Source of the DNA: Hippasteria phrygiana
Taxonomy: Eukaryota; Echinodermata; Asteroidea; Valvatida; Goniasteridae
DNA length: 64,000 nucleotides
Reading direction: 5' to 3'
Assembly (NCBI GenBank): GCA_037893225.1
Contig: JAZGUH010000103.1
Span: 3,038,001 to 3,102,000 of the forward strand
The translations under genes were made by a program, and so were the position numbers. The notes under the pieces were generated by a model. It saw only the letters and a program-made list of their open reading frames with translations. It did no database searches and was not told where the DNA came from. Shown here piece after piece: positions 1-12,240 of the stretch. The stretch's first letter is position 1; the number at the start of each line of letters is the position of its first letter.

Positions 1-582
1 AATCTTTTTTGCATCTTGCCCGTCCCACACCACAAACTCTATGATCTTTACAATCTCGCCCATCCCGCACCTCCACTCTCCTATCTTTACCATCTGGCTT
101 GTCCCGCACCACAAACTTTCCGATCTTTCCTAGCTTGCCTGTCTAGCACAACCAACTTTCCAATCTTTCCAATCTTTCCCCTCTCACCTGTCCCGCACTA
201 CCAACTTTCCAATCTTTCCTATCTCGCCCGTTCCGCACCACCAACGTTCCAATCTTTCCTATCTCGCCCGTCCCGCACCACCAACTTTCCCATCTTTCCC
301 ATCTCACCTGTCCCGCACCACCAACTTTCTGATCGTTCCCATCTCACCTGTCCCGCACCACCACCTTTCCAATCTTTCCTATCTCGCCCGTCCTGCACCA
401 CCATCTTTTCAATAATTATTTCCCATCTTGCCCGTCCCGCACCACCAACTGTACGATCTTTCCCATCTCACCCATCCCGAAACACCACTCTCTGATCTTT
501 ACCATCTCGCCGGTCCCGCACCACCAACTTTCCGATCTTTCCCATCTTCCCCGTCCTGCACCACCAACTATACGATCTTTCC
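1..582. repeat. Left copy of 1135-bp-offset direct repeat (cut by window start)
   Basis: Positions 1-582 match 1136-1717 at a constant offset of 1135 bp. I saw one substitution near 312/1447 and one at 549/1684. The copy holds the marker words TTTTTTGCATC, CTAGCTTGCCTGTCTAGCAC and an AT-rich interruption. It begins at the window edge, so its true left limit is unknown. The same marker words recur near 50.97-51.14 kb and 52.76-52.93 kb. Confidence 0.9.
404..421. other. AT-rich interruption in a satellite unit
   Basis: The unit reads CTTTTCAATAATTATTTCCC where related units read CTTTTCAATATTTTCC (about 1871). This makes a short A/T patch in an otherwise C-rich strand. It recurs in the duplicate near 1539-1556, so it arose before that duplication. 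No further function is visible. Confidence 0.7.
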
Positions 583-1135
583 CATCTCACAAGTCCCGCA
601 CCACCAATCTCCGATCTTTACCATCTTGCCAGTCCCGCACCACCAACTTTCAAATCTTTCCCATCTCGCCTGTCTCGCACCACCAACTTTCTGATCTTTC
701 CCATCTCACCTGTCCCGCACCACCAACTTTCTGATCTTTCCCATCTCACCTGTCCCGCACCACCACCTTTCCAATCTTTCCAATCTTCCCTATCTCGCCC
801 GTCCTGCACCAAAATCTTTCCGATCATTCCCCTCTTGCCCATGGTGCAACATCAACTGTACGATCTTTCCCATCTCACCCATCCCGAAACACCACTCTCC
901 GATATTTACGATCTCGCCCGTCCCGCACCACCACTCTCTGATCTTTCCCATCTCGCCCGTCTTCCACCACCAACTTTCCGATATTTCCCATCTCGCCCGC
1001 CCCGCACCACCAACTTTCCGATCTTTCCTATCTTGCCTGTCCCGCACCACCAACTCTACGATCTTTCCCATCTTACCCATCCCGCACCACCACTCTCTGA
1101 TCTTTACCATCTCGCCGGTCCCGCACCAACTTTCC
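583..1135. repeat. Satellite segment with the GGTGCAAC marker unit
   Basis: This ordinary 40-bp-unit segment separates the two 1135-bp-offset copies. Around 841-850 it holds the rare word ATGGTGCAAC, followed by CTGTACGATC and CCCGAAACACC variants. The same order of variants is found at 48769 onward, 47.9 kb away, with one extra 40-bp unit here (the GATATTTCCC unit near 980). That long-range match links the left and right domains. Confidence 0.85.
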
Positions 1136-1717
1136 AATCTTTTTTGCATCTTGCCCGTCCCACACCACAAACTCTATGATCTTTACAATCTCGCCCATCC
1201 CGCACCTCCACTCTCCTATCTTTACCATCTGGCTTGTCCCGCACCACAAACTTTCCGATCTTTCCTAGCTTGCCTGTCTAGCACAACCAACTTTCCAATC
1301 TTTCCAATCTTTCCCCTCTCACCTGTCCCGCACTACCAACTTTCCAATCTTTCCTATCTCGCCCGTTCCGCACCACCAACGTTCCAATCTTTCCTATCTC
1401 GCCCGTCCCGCACCACCAACTTTCCCATCTTTCCCATCTCACCTGTACCGCACCACCAACTTTCTGATCGTTCCCATCTCACCTGTCCCGCACCACCACC
1501 TTTCCAATCTTTCCTATCTCGCCCGTCCTGCACCACCATCTTTTCAATAATTATTTCCCATCTTGCCCGTCCCGCACCACCAACTGTACGATCTTTCCCA
1601 TCTCACCCATCCCGAAACACCACTCTCTGATCTTTACCATCTCGCCGGTCCCGCACCACCAACTTTCCGATCTTTCCCATCTTGCCCGTCCTGCACCACC
1701 AACTATACGATCTTTCC
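1136..1717. repeat. Right copy of 1135-bp-offset direct repeat
   Basis: Near-identical to 1-582. At 1718 the sequence stops following 583 and instead resumes the variant order found from about 1266 (CTAGCTTGCCTGTCTAGCAC), at an offset of 452 bp. This is a second exchange joint and shows at least two unequal exchanges in this short stretch. Confidence 0.88.
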
Positions 1718-1941
1718 TAGCTTGCCTGTCTAGCACAACCAACTTTCCAATCTTTCCAATCTTTCCCCTCTCACCTGTCCCGCACTACCAACTTTCCAAT
1801 CTTTCCTATCTCGGCCGTCCCGCACCACCAACTTTCCAATCTTTCCTATCTCGCCCGTCCCGCACCACCATCTTTTCAATATTTTCCATGTTGCCCGTCC
1901 AGCAGAACCAACTTTCCAATCTTTTTCGCCTCTCGCCCGTC
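1718..1941. repeat. Satellite segment, partial re-copy of ~1266-1365
   Basis: The first ~100 bp follow 1266-1365 closely at a 452-bp offset, including the extra 9-bp block CTTTCCAAT near 1750. The rest is ordinary unit sequence with the variant CCAGCAGAACC. No gene is seen. Confidence 0.75.
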
Positions 1942-2139
1942 CCGCACCACCAACTTTCCGATATTTCCCATCTCGCCCGCCTCGCACCACCAACTTTCCG
2001 ATCGTTCCTATCTTGGCTGTCCCACACCACAAACTCTACAATCTTTCCAATCTCGCCCGTCCCACACCACCAATCTCCGATCTTTACGATTTTGCCGGTC
2101 CCACACCACCACTCTCCAACCTTTACCATCTCGCCGGTC
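1942..2139. repeat. 198-bp five-unit cassette, copy 1
   Basis: This cassette of five units has the variant order GATATTTCCC, CTTGGCTGTCCC, CTCTACAATC, CCAATCTCCG, CTCCAACC. It matches 2341-2538 at an offset of 399 bp, with a visible change GATCGTTCC for GATCTTTCC near 2001. Confidence 0.88.
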
Positions 2140-2340
2140 CCGCACAACTAACTTTCCGATCTTTCCCATCTCACCTGTTCCGCACTACCAACTTTCCAAT
2201 CTTTCCCATCTCGCCCGTCCCGCACCACCACTCTCAGATCTTTACCATCTCGCTTGTCTCGCAGCACCAACTTTCCAATCTTTCCTATCTCGCCCGTCCC
2301 GCAGAACCAACTTTCCAATCTTTTTCGCATCTCGCCCGTC
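2140..2340. repeat. Satellite spacer between cassette copies
   Basis: Five ordinary units with TTCCGCACTACC and CTCTCAGATC variants. Nothing but satellite sequence is seen. Confidence 0.8.
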
Positions 2341-2538
2341 CCGCACCACCAACTTTCCGATATTTCCCATCTCGCCCGCCTCGCACCACCAACTTTCCGA
2401 TCTTTCCTATCTTGGCTGTCCCACACCACAAACTCTACAATCTTTCCAATCTCGCCCGTCCCACACCACCAATCTCCGATCTTTACGATTTTGCCGGTCC
2501 CACACCACCACTCTCCAACCTTTACCATCTCGCCGGTC
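2341..2538. repeat. 198-bp five-unit cassette, copy 2
   Basis: Directly abuts copy 3 with a period of 198 bp. The variant order is the same as in copy 1, and I saw no difference from copy 3 except CACAACCAC for CACCACCAC near the end of copy 3. Confidence 0.9.
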
Positions 2539-2736
2539 CCGCACCACCAACTTTCCGATATTTCCCATCTCGCCCGCCTCGCACCACCAACTTTCCGATC
2601 TTTCCTATCTTGGCTGTCCCACACCACAAACTCTACAATCTTTCCAATCTCGCCCGTCCCACACCACCAATCTCCGATCTTTACGATTTTGCCGGTCCCA
2701 CACAACCACTCTCCAACCTTTACCATCTCGCCGGTC
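2539..2736. repeat. 198-bp five-unit cassette, copy 3
   Basis: Tandem duplicate of 2341-2538. The length is two short of five 40-bp units because two units are one base short (CCACTCTCC and CCAATCTCC forms). Confidence 0.9.
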
Positions 2737-4013
2737 CCGCACAACTAACTTTCCGATCTTTCCCATCTCACCTGTCCCGCACCACCAACTTTCCAATCTT
2801 TCCTATCTCGCCCGTCCCGCACCACCAACTTTCCAATCTTTCCTATCTCACCCGTCCCTGCACCACTATCTTTCCGATTTTTCCCATCTTGCCGGTCCCG
2901 CACCACCAACTTTACGATCTTTCCCATCTCGCCCGTCCCGCACCACCACTCTCTGATCTTTACCATCTCGCCCGCCACGCACCACCAACTTTCCATTCTT
3001 TCCCATCTCGCAAGTCCCGCACCACCAATCTCCGATCTTTTCAATCTTGCCAGTCCCGCACAACCACCTTTCCGATCTTTCCTATCTCGCCCGTCCCGCG
3101 CCACCATCTTTATGATCTTTCCCCTCTCACCTGTCCCGCACCACCAACTTTCCATTCTTTCCCATCTCGCCCGTACCGCAACACAATTTTTTTCTTATCT
3201 GTTTTATCTCGCCTGTCCTGCACCACAAACTTTCCGATCTTTCCTATCTCGCCCGTCTCGCACCACCAACTTTCTAATCTTTCCCCTCTCACCTGTCCCG
3301 CACCACCAACTATCCAATCTTTCCTATCTCGCCCGTCCCGCACCACCAACTTTCCAATCTTTCCTATCTCACCCGTCCCTGCACCACTATCATTCCGATT
3401 TTTCCTATGTTGCCGGTCCCGCACCACCAACTTTCCTATCTCGCCCGTCTCGCACCACCAACTTTCTAATCTTTCCCCTCTCACCTGTCCTGCACCATTA
3501 ACTTTCCATTTCGCCCGTACCGCAACACAATTTTTGTCTGATCTTTCCCACCTTGCCCGTCCCGCACCACCAACTTCATGATTTTTCCCATCTCACATGT
3601 CCCGCACCACCAACTCTACGATCTTTCCCATCTTACCCATCCCGGACCACCACTCTACAATCTTTTCCATCATGCCCGTCCTGCACCAACTTTCCGATCT
3701 TTTTCGCATCTTGCCCGTCCCACACCACAAACTCTACGATCTTTCCAATCTCGCCGGTCCTGCATCACCACTCTCCGATCTTTCCCATCTCACCTGTCCA
3801 GCACCACCAACTTTCCTATCTTTCCCATCTCACCTAGCCGCACCACCAACTTTCCAATCTTTCCTATCTCACCTGTCCCGCAGCACCAACTTTCCAATCT
3901 TTTTCGCATCTCGCCCGTCCCGCACCACCATTCTCCGATATTTCCTATCTTCGAAGTCCCGCACCACAATCTTTCCGATCATTCCCCTCTTGCCCATCCC
4001 GCACCACAAACTG
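2737..4013. repeat. Mosaic satellite, end of left domain
   Basis: No clean long duplication is seen inside. A CCCTGCACCACTAT variant appears at about 2855 and again at about 3378. The stretch 3633-3770 (CATCATGCCCG, GCACCAACTTTCC, CCACACCACAAACTC in order) corresponds to about 11925-12055 in the central domain, so the transition between domains begins here. Short irregular units occur near 3180-3200 and 3500-3540, where a CAATTTTT word replaces the usual box A. No gene is seen. Confidence 0.8.
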
Positions 4014-6682
4014 TACGATCTTTCCAATCTCACCTATCCCGAAACACCACTATCAGATCTTCACCATCTCGCCCGTCTTCCAACACCAACTTTCCAATCT
4101 TTCCCATCTTGCCCGTCCCGCACCACCAACTTTATGATCTATCCCCTCTCACCCTCACCTCCAACTTTCCTATCTTTCCTATCTCGGCCGTCCCGCACCA
4201 CCATCTTTCCGATCTTTCACATCTTGCCCGTCCCGCACCACCAACTTACCCATCTTTCCCATTTCGCAAGTCCCGCACCACAAACTTCCCAATCTTTCCA
4301 ATCTCGCCTGTGTCGCACCACCAACTTTCAGAACTTTCCCATCTCACCTGTCCCGCACTACCAACTTTTCAATCTTTCCTATCTCGCCCGACCCGCACCA
4401 CCAACTTTCCGATCTTTTCCATCTCGCCCGCCCCGCAACACGATCTTTTCGATCTTTCCCATATTGCCCGTCCTGCACCACCACTCTCCGATCTTTACCG
4501 ACTCGCCCGTCCCGCACGACCAACTTTCCGATAATTCTCATCTCGTCCCCCCACGCACCACAAACCTTCCATTCTTTTCCATTTCGCTCGTCCCGCACCA
4601 CCACTCTATGATCTTTCCTATCTCGCCCGTCCCGCACCACCACTCTCCGATCTTTACCATCTCGCCCGTCCCGCACCACCAACTTTCCGATCTTTCCGAT
4701 CTTGCCCGTCCTGCACCACCAACTATGCGATCTTTTCCATCTCGCAAGTCCCGCACCACCATTCTCCGATCTTTCCTATCTTGCAAGTCCCGCACCACAA
4801 TCTTTCCGATCATTCCCTTCTTGCCCATCCCGCACCACCAACTGTACGATCTTTCCAATCTCACATATCCCGAAACACCACTCTCAGATCTTTACCATCT
4901 CGCCCGTCTTCCAACACCAACTTTCCCATCTTTTCCATCTCACCTAGCCGCACCACCAACTTTCCAATCTTTCCTATCTCACCTGTCCCGCAGCACCAAC
5001 TTTCCAATCTTTTTCGCATCTCGCCCGTCCCGCACAACCAACTTTACGATCTTTCCCATCTCGCCTGTCCCGCACCACAAACTTTCCGATCTTTCCTATC
5101 TCGCCCGTCTCGCACTACCAACTTTCCAATCTTTCCCCTCTCACCTGTCCCGCACCACCAACTTTCCAATCTTTCCTATCTTGCCCGTCCCGCACCACCA
5201 TCTTTCCGATCTTTCCCATCTTGCCAGTTCCGCACCACCAACTTTATGATCTTTCACATCTCGCCTGTCTCGCACCACCAACTTTCCAATCTATCCCCTC
5301 TCACCTGTCCCGCACTTCCAACTTTCCTATCTTTCCTATCTCGCCCGTCCTGCACCACCAACTTCCAATCTTTTTCGCATTTCGGCGCTCCCGCACAACT
5401 AACTTTCCGATCTTTCCCATCTTACCTGTCCCACACAACCAACTTTCCAATCTTTCCTATCTCACCCGTCCCGAACCACCATCTTTTCGATTTTTCCCAT
5501 CTTGCCGGTCGAGCACCACCAACTCTACACACTTTGCCATCTTGCCCGTCCCGCACCACCACTCTCTGATCTTTACCATCTCGCCGGTCCCGCACCACCA
5601 ACTTCCCGATATTTCTCATCTCGCCCGCCACGTACCACCAACTTTTAATTCTTTTCCATCTCGCCCGTCCCGCAACACAATCTTTCTGATCTTTCCCATC
5701 TTGCCCATCCTGCACCACCAACTATACTATCTTTCCCATCCCGCAAGTCCCGCACCACCAACTTTCCGACCTTTCCCATCTCACCTGTCCCGCACCACCA
5801 CCTTTCCAGTCTTTCCAATCTCACCCGTCCCGCACCACATTATTTTCGATCATTCCCCTGTTGCCAATCCCGCACTACCAACTGTACGATCTTTCCCATC
5901 TCACCCATTCCGAAACACCACTCTCCGATCTTTACAATCTCGCCCGTTCCGCACTACTAACTTTTCAATCTTTCCTATCTCGCCCGTTCCGCACTACCAA
6001 CTTTTCAATTTTTTCTATCTCACCCGTCCCGCACCACCATCCTTCTGATTTGTTCCATCTTGCCGGTCCCGCACCACCAACTATACGATCTTTCCCATCT
6101 CGCCGGTCCCGCACCACCACTATCTGATCTTTACCATCTCGCCGGTCCGGCACCACCAACTTTCCGATCTTTCCCATCTCGCCCGTCCTGCACCACCACT
6201 CTCCGATCTTTACTGACTCGCCCGTCCCGCACGACCAACTTTACGATAATTCTCATCTCGTCCCCCCACGCACCACAAACTTTCCATTCTTTTCCATCTC
6301 GCTCGTCCCGAAACACCACTCTCAGATCTTTACCATCTCGACCGTCTTCCAACACCAACTTTCCGATCTTTCCCATCTCACCTAGCCGCACCACCAACTT
6401 TCCAATCTTTCAGATCTCACCTGTCCCGCAGCACCAACTTTCCAATCTTTTCCGCATCTCGCCCGTCCCGCACCACAAACATTACGATCTTTCTCATTTC
6501 TCCTGTCCCGCACAACAAACTTTCCGATCTTTCCTCTCTCGCCCGTCTCGCACCACCAATTTCCCAATCTTTCCCCTATCACCTGTCCCGCACCACCAAC
6601 TTTCCATTCTTTCCTATCTCACCCGTCCCGCACCACCATCCTACCGATTTTTTCCATCTTGCCGGTCCCGTACCACCAACTC
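4014..6682. repeat. 2669-bp higher-order repeat, copy A
   Basis: About 67 units repeated in tandem as 6683-9351 at a constant offset of 2669 bp. Only a few substitutions are apparent: one near 4501/7170 (ACCGACTCG versus ACCAACTCG) and one near 5905/8574 (CACCCATTCC versus CACCAATTCC). It opens with CCAATCTCACCTATCCCG and carries the central-domain marker GATAATTCTCATCTCGTCC at about 4531. The inner segment about 4590-6197 has a third copy at 12241-13848. All length changes are absent between A and B, which suggests a young duplication. Confidence 0.93.
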
Positions 6683-9351
6683 TACGATCTTTCCAATCTC
6701 ACCTATCCCGAAACACCACTATCAGATCTTCACCATCTCGCCCGTCTTCCAACACCAACTTTCCAATCTTTCCCATCTTGCCCGTCCCGCACCACCAACT
6801 TTATGATCTATCCCCTCTCACCCTCACCTCCAACTTTCCTATCTTTCCTATCTCGGCCGTCCCGCACCACCATCTTTCCGATCTTTCACATCTTGCCCGT
6901 CCCGCACCACCAACTTACCCATCTTTCCCATTTCGCAAGTCCCGCACCACAAACTTCCCAATCTTTCCAATCTCGCCTGTGTCGCACCACCAACTTTCAG
7001 AACTTTCCCATCTCACCTGTCCCGCACTACCAACTTTTCAATCTTTCCTATCTCGCCCGACCCGCACCACCAACTTTCCGATCTTTTCCATCTCGCCCGC
7101 CCCGCAACACGATCTTTTCGATCTTTCCCATATTGCCCGTCCTGCACCACCACTCTCCGATCTTTACCAACTCGCCCGTCCCGCACGACCAACTTTCCGA
7201 TAATTCTCATCTCGTCCCCCCACGCACCACAAACCTTCCATTCTTTTCCATTTCGCTCGTCCCGCACCACCACTCTATGATCTTTCCTATCTCGCCCGTC
7301 CCGCACCACCACTCTCCGATCTTTACCATCTCGCCCGTCCCGCACCACCAACTTTCCGATCTTTCCGATCTTGCCCGTCCTGCACCACCAACTATGCGAT
7401 CTTTTCCATCTCGCAAGTCCCGCACCACCATTCTCCGATCTTTCCTATCTTGCAAGTCCCGCACCACAATCTTTCCGATCATTCCCTTCTTGCCCATCCC
7501 GCACCACCAACTGTACGATCTTTCCAATCTCACATATCCCGAAACACCACTCTCAGATCTTTACCATCTCGCCCGTCTTCCAACACCAACTTTCCCATCT
7601 TTTCCATCTCACCTAGCCGCACCACCAACTTTCCAATCTTTCCTATCTCACCTGTCCCGCAGCACCAACTTTCCAATCTTTTTCGCATCTCGCCCGTCCC
7701 GCACAACCAACTTTACGATCTTTCCCATCTCGCCTGTCCCGCACCACAAACTTTCCGATCTTTCCTATCTCGCCCGTCTCGCACTACCAACTTTCCAATC
7801 TTTCCCCTCTCACCTGTCCCGCACCACCAACTTTCCAATCTTTCCTATCTTGCCCGTCCCGCACCACCATCTTTCCGATCTTTCCCATCTTGCCAGTTCC
7901 GCACCACCAACTTTATGATCTTTCACATCTCGCCTGTCTCGCACCACCAACTTTCCAATCTATCCCCTCTCACCTGTCCCGCACTTCCAACTTTCCTATC
8001 TTTCCTATCTCGCCCGTCCTGCACCACCAACTTCCAATCTTTTTCGCATTTCGGCGCTCCCGCACAACTAACTTTCCGATCTTTCCCATCTTACCTGTCC
8101 CACACAACCAACTTTCCAATCTTTCCTATCTCACCCGTCCCGAACCACCATCTTTTCGATTTTTCCCATCTTGCCGGTCGAGCACCACCAACTCTACACA
8201 CTTTGCCATCTTGCCCGTCCCGCACCACCACTCTCTGATCTTTACCATCTCGCCGGTCCCGCACCACCAACTTCCCGATATTTCTCATCTCGCCCGCCAC
8301 GTACCACCAACTTTTAATTCTTTTCCATCTCGCCCGTCCCGCAACACAATCTTTCTGATCTTTCCCATCTTGCCCATCCTGCACCACCAACTATACTATC
8401 TTTCCCATCCCGCAAGTCCCGCACCACCAACTTTCCGACCTTTCCCATCTCACCTGTCCCGCACCACCACCTTTCCAGTCTTTCCAATCTCACCCGTCCC
8501 GCACCACATTATTTTCGATCATTCCCCTGTTGCCAATCCCGCACTACCAACTGTACGATCTTTCCCATCTCACCAATTCCGAAACACCACTCTCCGATCT
8601 TTACAATCTCGCCCGTTCCGCACTACTAACTTTTCAATCTTTCCTATCTCGCCCGTTCCGCACTACCAACTTTTCAATTTTTTCTATCTCACCCGTCCCG
8701 CACCACCATCCTTCTGATTTGTTCCATCTTGCCGGTCCCGCACCACCAACTATACGATCTTTCCCATCTCGCCGGTCCCGCACCACCACTATCTGATCTT
8801 TACCATCTCGCCGGTCCGGCACCACCAACTTTCCGATCTTTCCCATCTCGCCCGTCCTGCACCACCACTCTCCGATCTTTACTGACTCGCCCGTCCCGCA
8901 CGACCAACTTTACGATAATTCTCATCTCGTCCCCCCACGCACCACAAACTTTCCATTCTTTTCCATCTCGCTCGTCCCGAAACACCACTCTCAGATCTTT
9001 ACCATCTCGACCGTCTTCCAACACCAACTTTCCGATCTTTCCCATCTCACCTAGCCGCACCACCAACTTTCCAATCTTTCAGATCTCACCTGTCCCGCAG
9101 CACCAACTTTCCAATCTTTTCCGCATCTCGCCCGTCCCGCACCACAAACATTACGATCTTTCTCATTTCTCCTGTCCCGCACAACAAACTTTCCGATCTT
9201 TCCTCTCTCGCCCGTCTCGCACCACCAATTTCCCAATCTTTCCCCTATCACCTGTCCCGCACCACCAACTTTCCATTCTTTCCTATCTCACCCGTCCCGC
9301 ACCACCATCCTACCGATTTTTTCCATCTTGCCGGTCCCGTACCACCAACTC
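6683..9351. repeat. 2669-bp higher-order repeat, copy B
   Basis: Tandem copy of 4014-6682. Homology at this offset starts at 4014/6683 and runs to 6694/9363, where CCAATC meets CCCATC. Its last ~95 bp are also the first bases of the next repeat family (1076-bp period starting at 9258), so the two families overlap. Confidence 0.93.
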
Positions 9352-10333
9352 TACGATCTTTCCCATCCCGCAAGTCCCGCACCACCAACTGTCCGATCTT
9401 TCTCATCTCGCCTGTCTCGCACCACCAACTTTCCGATCTTTCCCAATGACCTGTCCCGCACCACCACCTTTACAATCTTTCCTATCTCGCTCGTCCTGCA
9501 CCACATTCTTTTTTATCATTCCCCTGTTGCCCATCCCGCACTACCAACTGTACGATCTTTCCCATCTCACCCATTCCGAAACACCACCTTCCGATCTTTA
9601 CAATCTCGCCCGTTCCGCACTACCAACGTTTCAATCTTTCCTATCTCGCCCGTCCCGCACCACCAACTTTTCAATCTTTCCTATCTCACCCGTCCCGCAC
9701 CACCATCCTTCCGATTTGTCCCATCTTGCCGGTCCCGCACCACCAACTCTACCATCTTTCCCATCTCGCCGGTCCCGCACCACCACTATCTGATCTTTAC
9801 CATCTCGTCCCCCCACGCACCACAAACGTTCCATTCTTTTCCATCTCGCCCGTCCCACACCACCATCTTTCCGATCTTTCACATCTTGCCCGTCCCGCAC
9901 CACCAACTTACCCATCTTTCCCATTTCGCAAGTCCCGCACCACCAACTTTCCCATCTTTCCCATCTCGCCCGTGCCGCACCACCACTCTCCGATCTTTAC
10001 CATCTCGCCCGTCCCGCACCACCCACTTTCCAATCTTTCCTATCTCGCCCGTCCTGCACCACCAACTTTCCAATCTTTTTCGCATTTCGGCGCTCCCGCA
10101 CCACCACTCTCCAATCTTTCCATCTCGCCGGCTCCGCACAACTAACTTTCCAATCTTTCTCATCTTACCTGTCCCACACCACCAACTTTCCAATCTTTCC
10201 TAAATCACCCGTCCCGAACTAGCATCTTTCTGATTTTTCCCATCTCGCCCGTCCCGCACCACCACTCTCTGATCTTTACCATCTCGCAGGTCCCGCACCA
10301 CAAACTTCCCAATCTTTCCAATCTCGCCTGTGT
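9258..10333. repeat. 1076-bp higher-order repeat, copy 1
   Basis: Repeated as 10334-11409 at an offset of 1076 bp (27 units less 4 bp). Visible differences: GATTTTTTCC versus GATGTTTTCC at the start, CGTCCTGCA versus CGTCCCGCA, and CCACCTTCCG versus CCACTCTCCG. It includes the rare joint TTTCCCAATGACCTGTCCC (a shortened unit) near 9440. Confidence 0.92.
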
Positions 10334-11409
10334 CGCACCACCAACTTTCCATTCTTTCCTATCTCACCCGTCCCGCACCACCATCCTACCGATGTTTTCC
10401 ATCTTGCCGGTCCCGTACCACCAACTCTACGATCTTTCCCATCCCGCAAGTCCCGCACCACCAACTGTCCGATCTTTCTCATCTCGCCTGTCTCGCACCA
10501 CCAACTTTCCGATCTTTCCCAATGACCTGTCCCGCACCACCACCTTTACAATCTTTCCTATCTCGCTCGTCCCGCACCACATTCTTTTTTATCATTCCCC
10601 TGTTGCCCATCCCGCACTACCAACTGTACGATCTTTCCCATCTCACCCATTCCGAAACACCACTCTCCGATCTTTACAATCTCGCCCGTTCCGCACTACC
10701 AACGTTTCAATCTTTCCTATCTCGCCCGTCCCGCACCACCAACTTTTCAATCTTTCCTATCTCACCCGTCCCGCACCACCATCCTTCCGATTTGTCCCAT
10801 CTTGCCGGTCCCGCACCACCAACTCTACCATCTTTCCCATCTCGCCGGTCCCGCACCACCACTATCTGATCTTTACCATCTCGTCCCCCCACGCACCACA
10901 AACGTTCCATTCTTTTCCATCTCGCCCGTCCCACACCACCATCTTTCCGATCTTTCACATCTTGCCCGTCCCGCACCACCAACTTACCCATCTTTCCCAT
11001 TTCGCAAGTCCCGCACCACCAACTTTCCCATCTTTCCCATCTCGCCCGTGCCGCACCACCACTCTCCGATCTTTACCATCTCGCCCGTCCCGCACCACCC
11101 ACTTTCCAATCTTTCCTATCTCGCCCGTCCTGCACCACCAACTTTCCAATCTTTTTCGCATTTCGGCGCTCCCGCACCACCACTCTCCAATCTTTCCATC
11201 TCGCCGGCTCCGCACAACTAACTTTCCAATCTTTCTCATCTTACCTGTCCCACACCACCAACTTTCCAATCTTTCCTAAATCACCCGTCCCGAACTAGCA
11301 TCTTTCTGATTTTTCCCATCTCGCCCGTCCCGCACCACCACTCTCTGATCTTTACCATCTCGCAGGTCCCGCACCACAAACTTCCCAATCTTTCCAATCT
11401 CGCCTGTGT
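10334..11409. repeat. 1076-bp higher-order repeat, copy 2
   Basis: Tandem copy of 9258-10333, with homology running on to 11425. It repeats the stop-containing joints CCTAAATCACCCG and GAACTAGCATC seen in copy 1, so those changes predate the duplication. Confidence 0.92.
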
Positions 11410-12240
11410 CGCACCACCAACTTTCAGAACTTTCCCATCTCACCTGTCCCGCACCACCACCTTTCCAATCTTTCCTATCTCGCCCGTCCCGCACCACATT
11501 TATTTCGATCATTCCCCTGTTTCTCATCCCGCACTACCAACTGTACGATCTTTCCCATCTCACCCATTCCGAAACACCACTCTCCGATCTTTACAATCTC
11601 GCCCTGTTCCGCACTACCAACTTTTCAATCTTTCCTATCTCGCCCGACCCGCACCACCAACTTTCCGATCTTTTCCATCTCGCCCGTCCCGCAACACGAT
11701 CTTTTCGATCTTTCCCATATTGCCCGTCCTGCACCACCACTCTCCGATCTTTACCGACTCGCCCGTCCCGCACGACCAACTTTCCGATAATTCTCATCTC
11801 GTCCCCCCACGCACCACAAACCATCCATTCTTTTCCATTTCGCCCGTCCCGCACCACCAAATTTCCAATCTTTCCTATCTCACCCATCCCGCACCACCAA
11901 CTCTACGATCTTTCCCATCTTACCCATCCCGCACCACCACTCTACGATCTTTCCCATCATGCCCGTCCTGCACCAACTTTCCGATCTTTTTCGCATCTTG
12001 CCCGTCCCACACCACAAACTCTACGATCTTTCCAATCTCGCCCACCCGCACCACTACTCTCCTATCTTTACCAACTCGCCGGTCCCGTACAACTAACTTT
12101 CCGATCTTTCCCATCTCACCTGTCCAGCACCACCAACTTTCCAATCTTTCCTATCTCGCCCATCCCGCACCACCAACTGTACTATATTTTCCATCTAACC
12201 TATCCCGAAACACCACTCTCCGATCTTTACCATCTCGCCC
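11410..12240. repeat. Mosaic satellite related to 3.6-4.6 kb
   Basis: The segment about 11620-11830 follows about 4365-4580 (GCAACACGATCTTTTCG and GATAATTCTCATCTCG in the same order). About 11925-12055 follows 3633-3770. The order of these two pieces is reversed relative to the left part of the window, so this is a rearranged mosaic and not a simple copy. No gene is seen. Confidence 0.78.

Noticed and set aside
2148..2744. Minus-strand frames rich in Gly, Lys, Arg, Asp and Trp
   Set aside because: These are antisense readings of the same unit; each ATG is the GATGGG word present in every unit.
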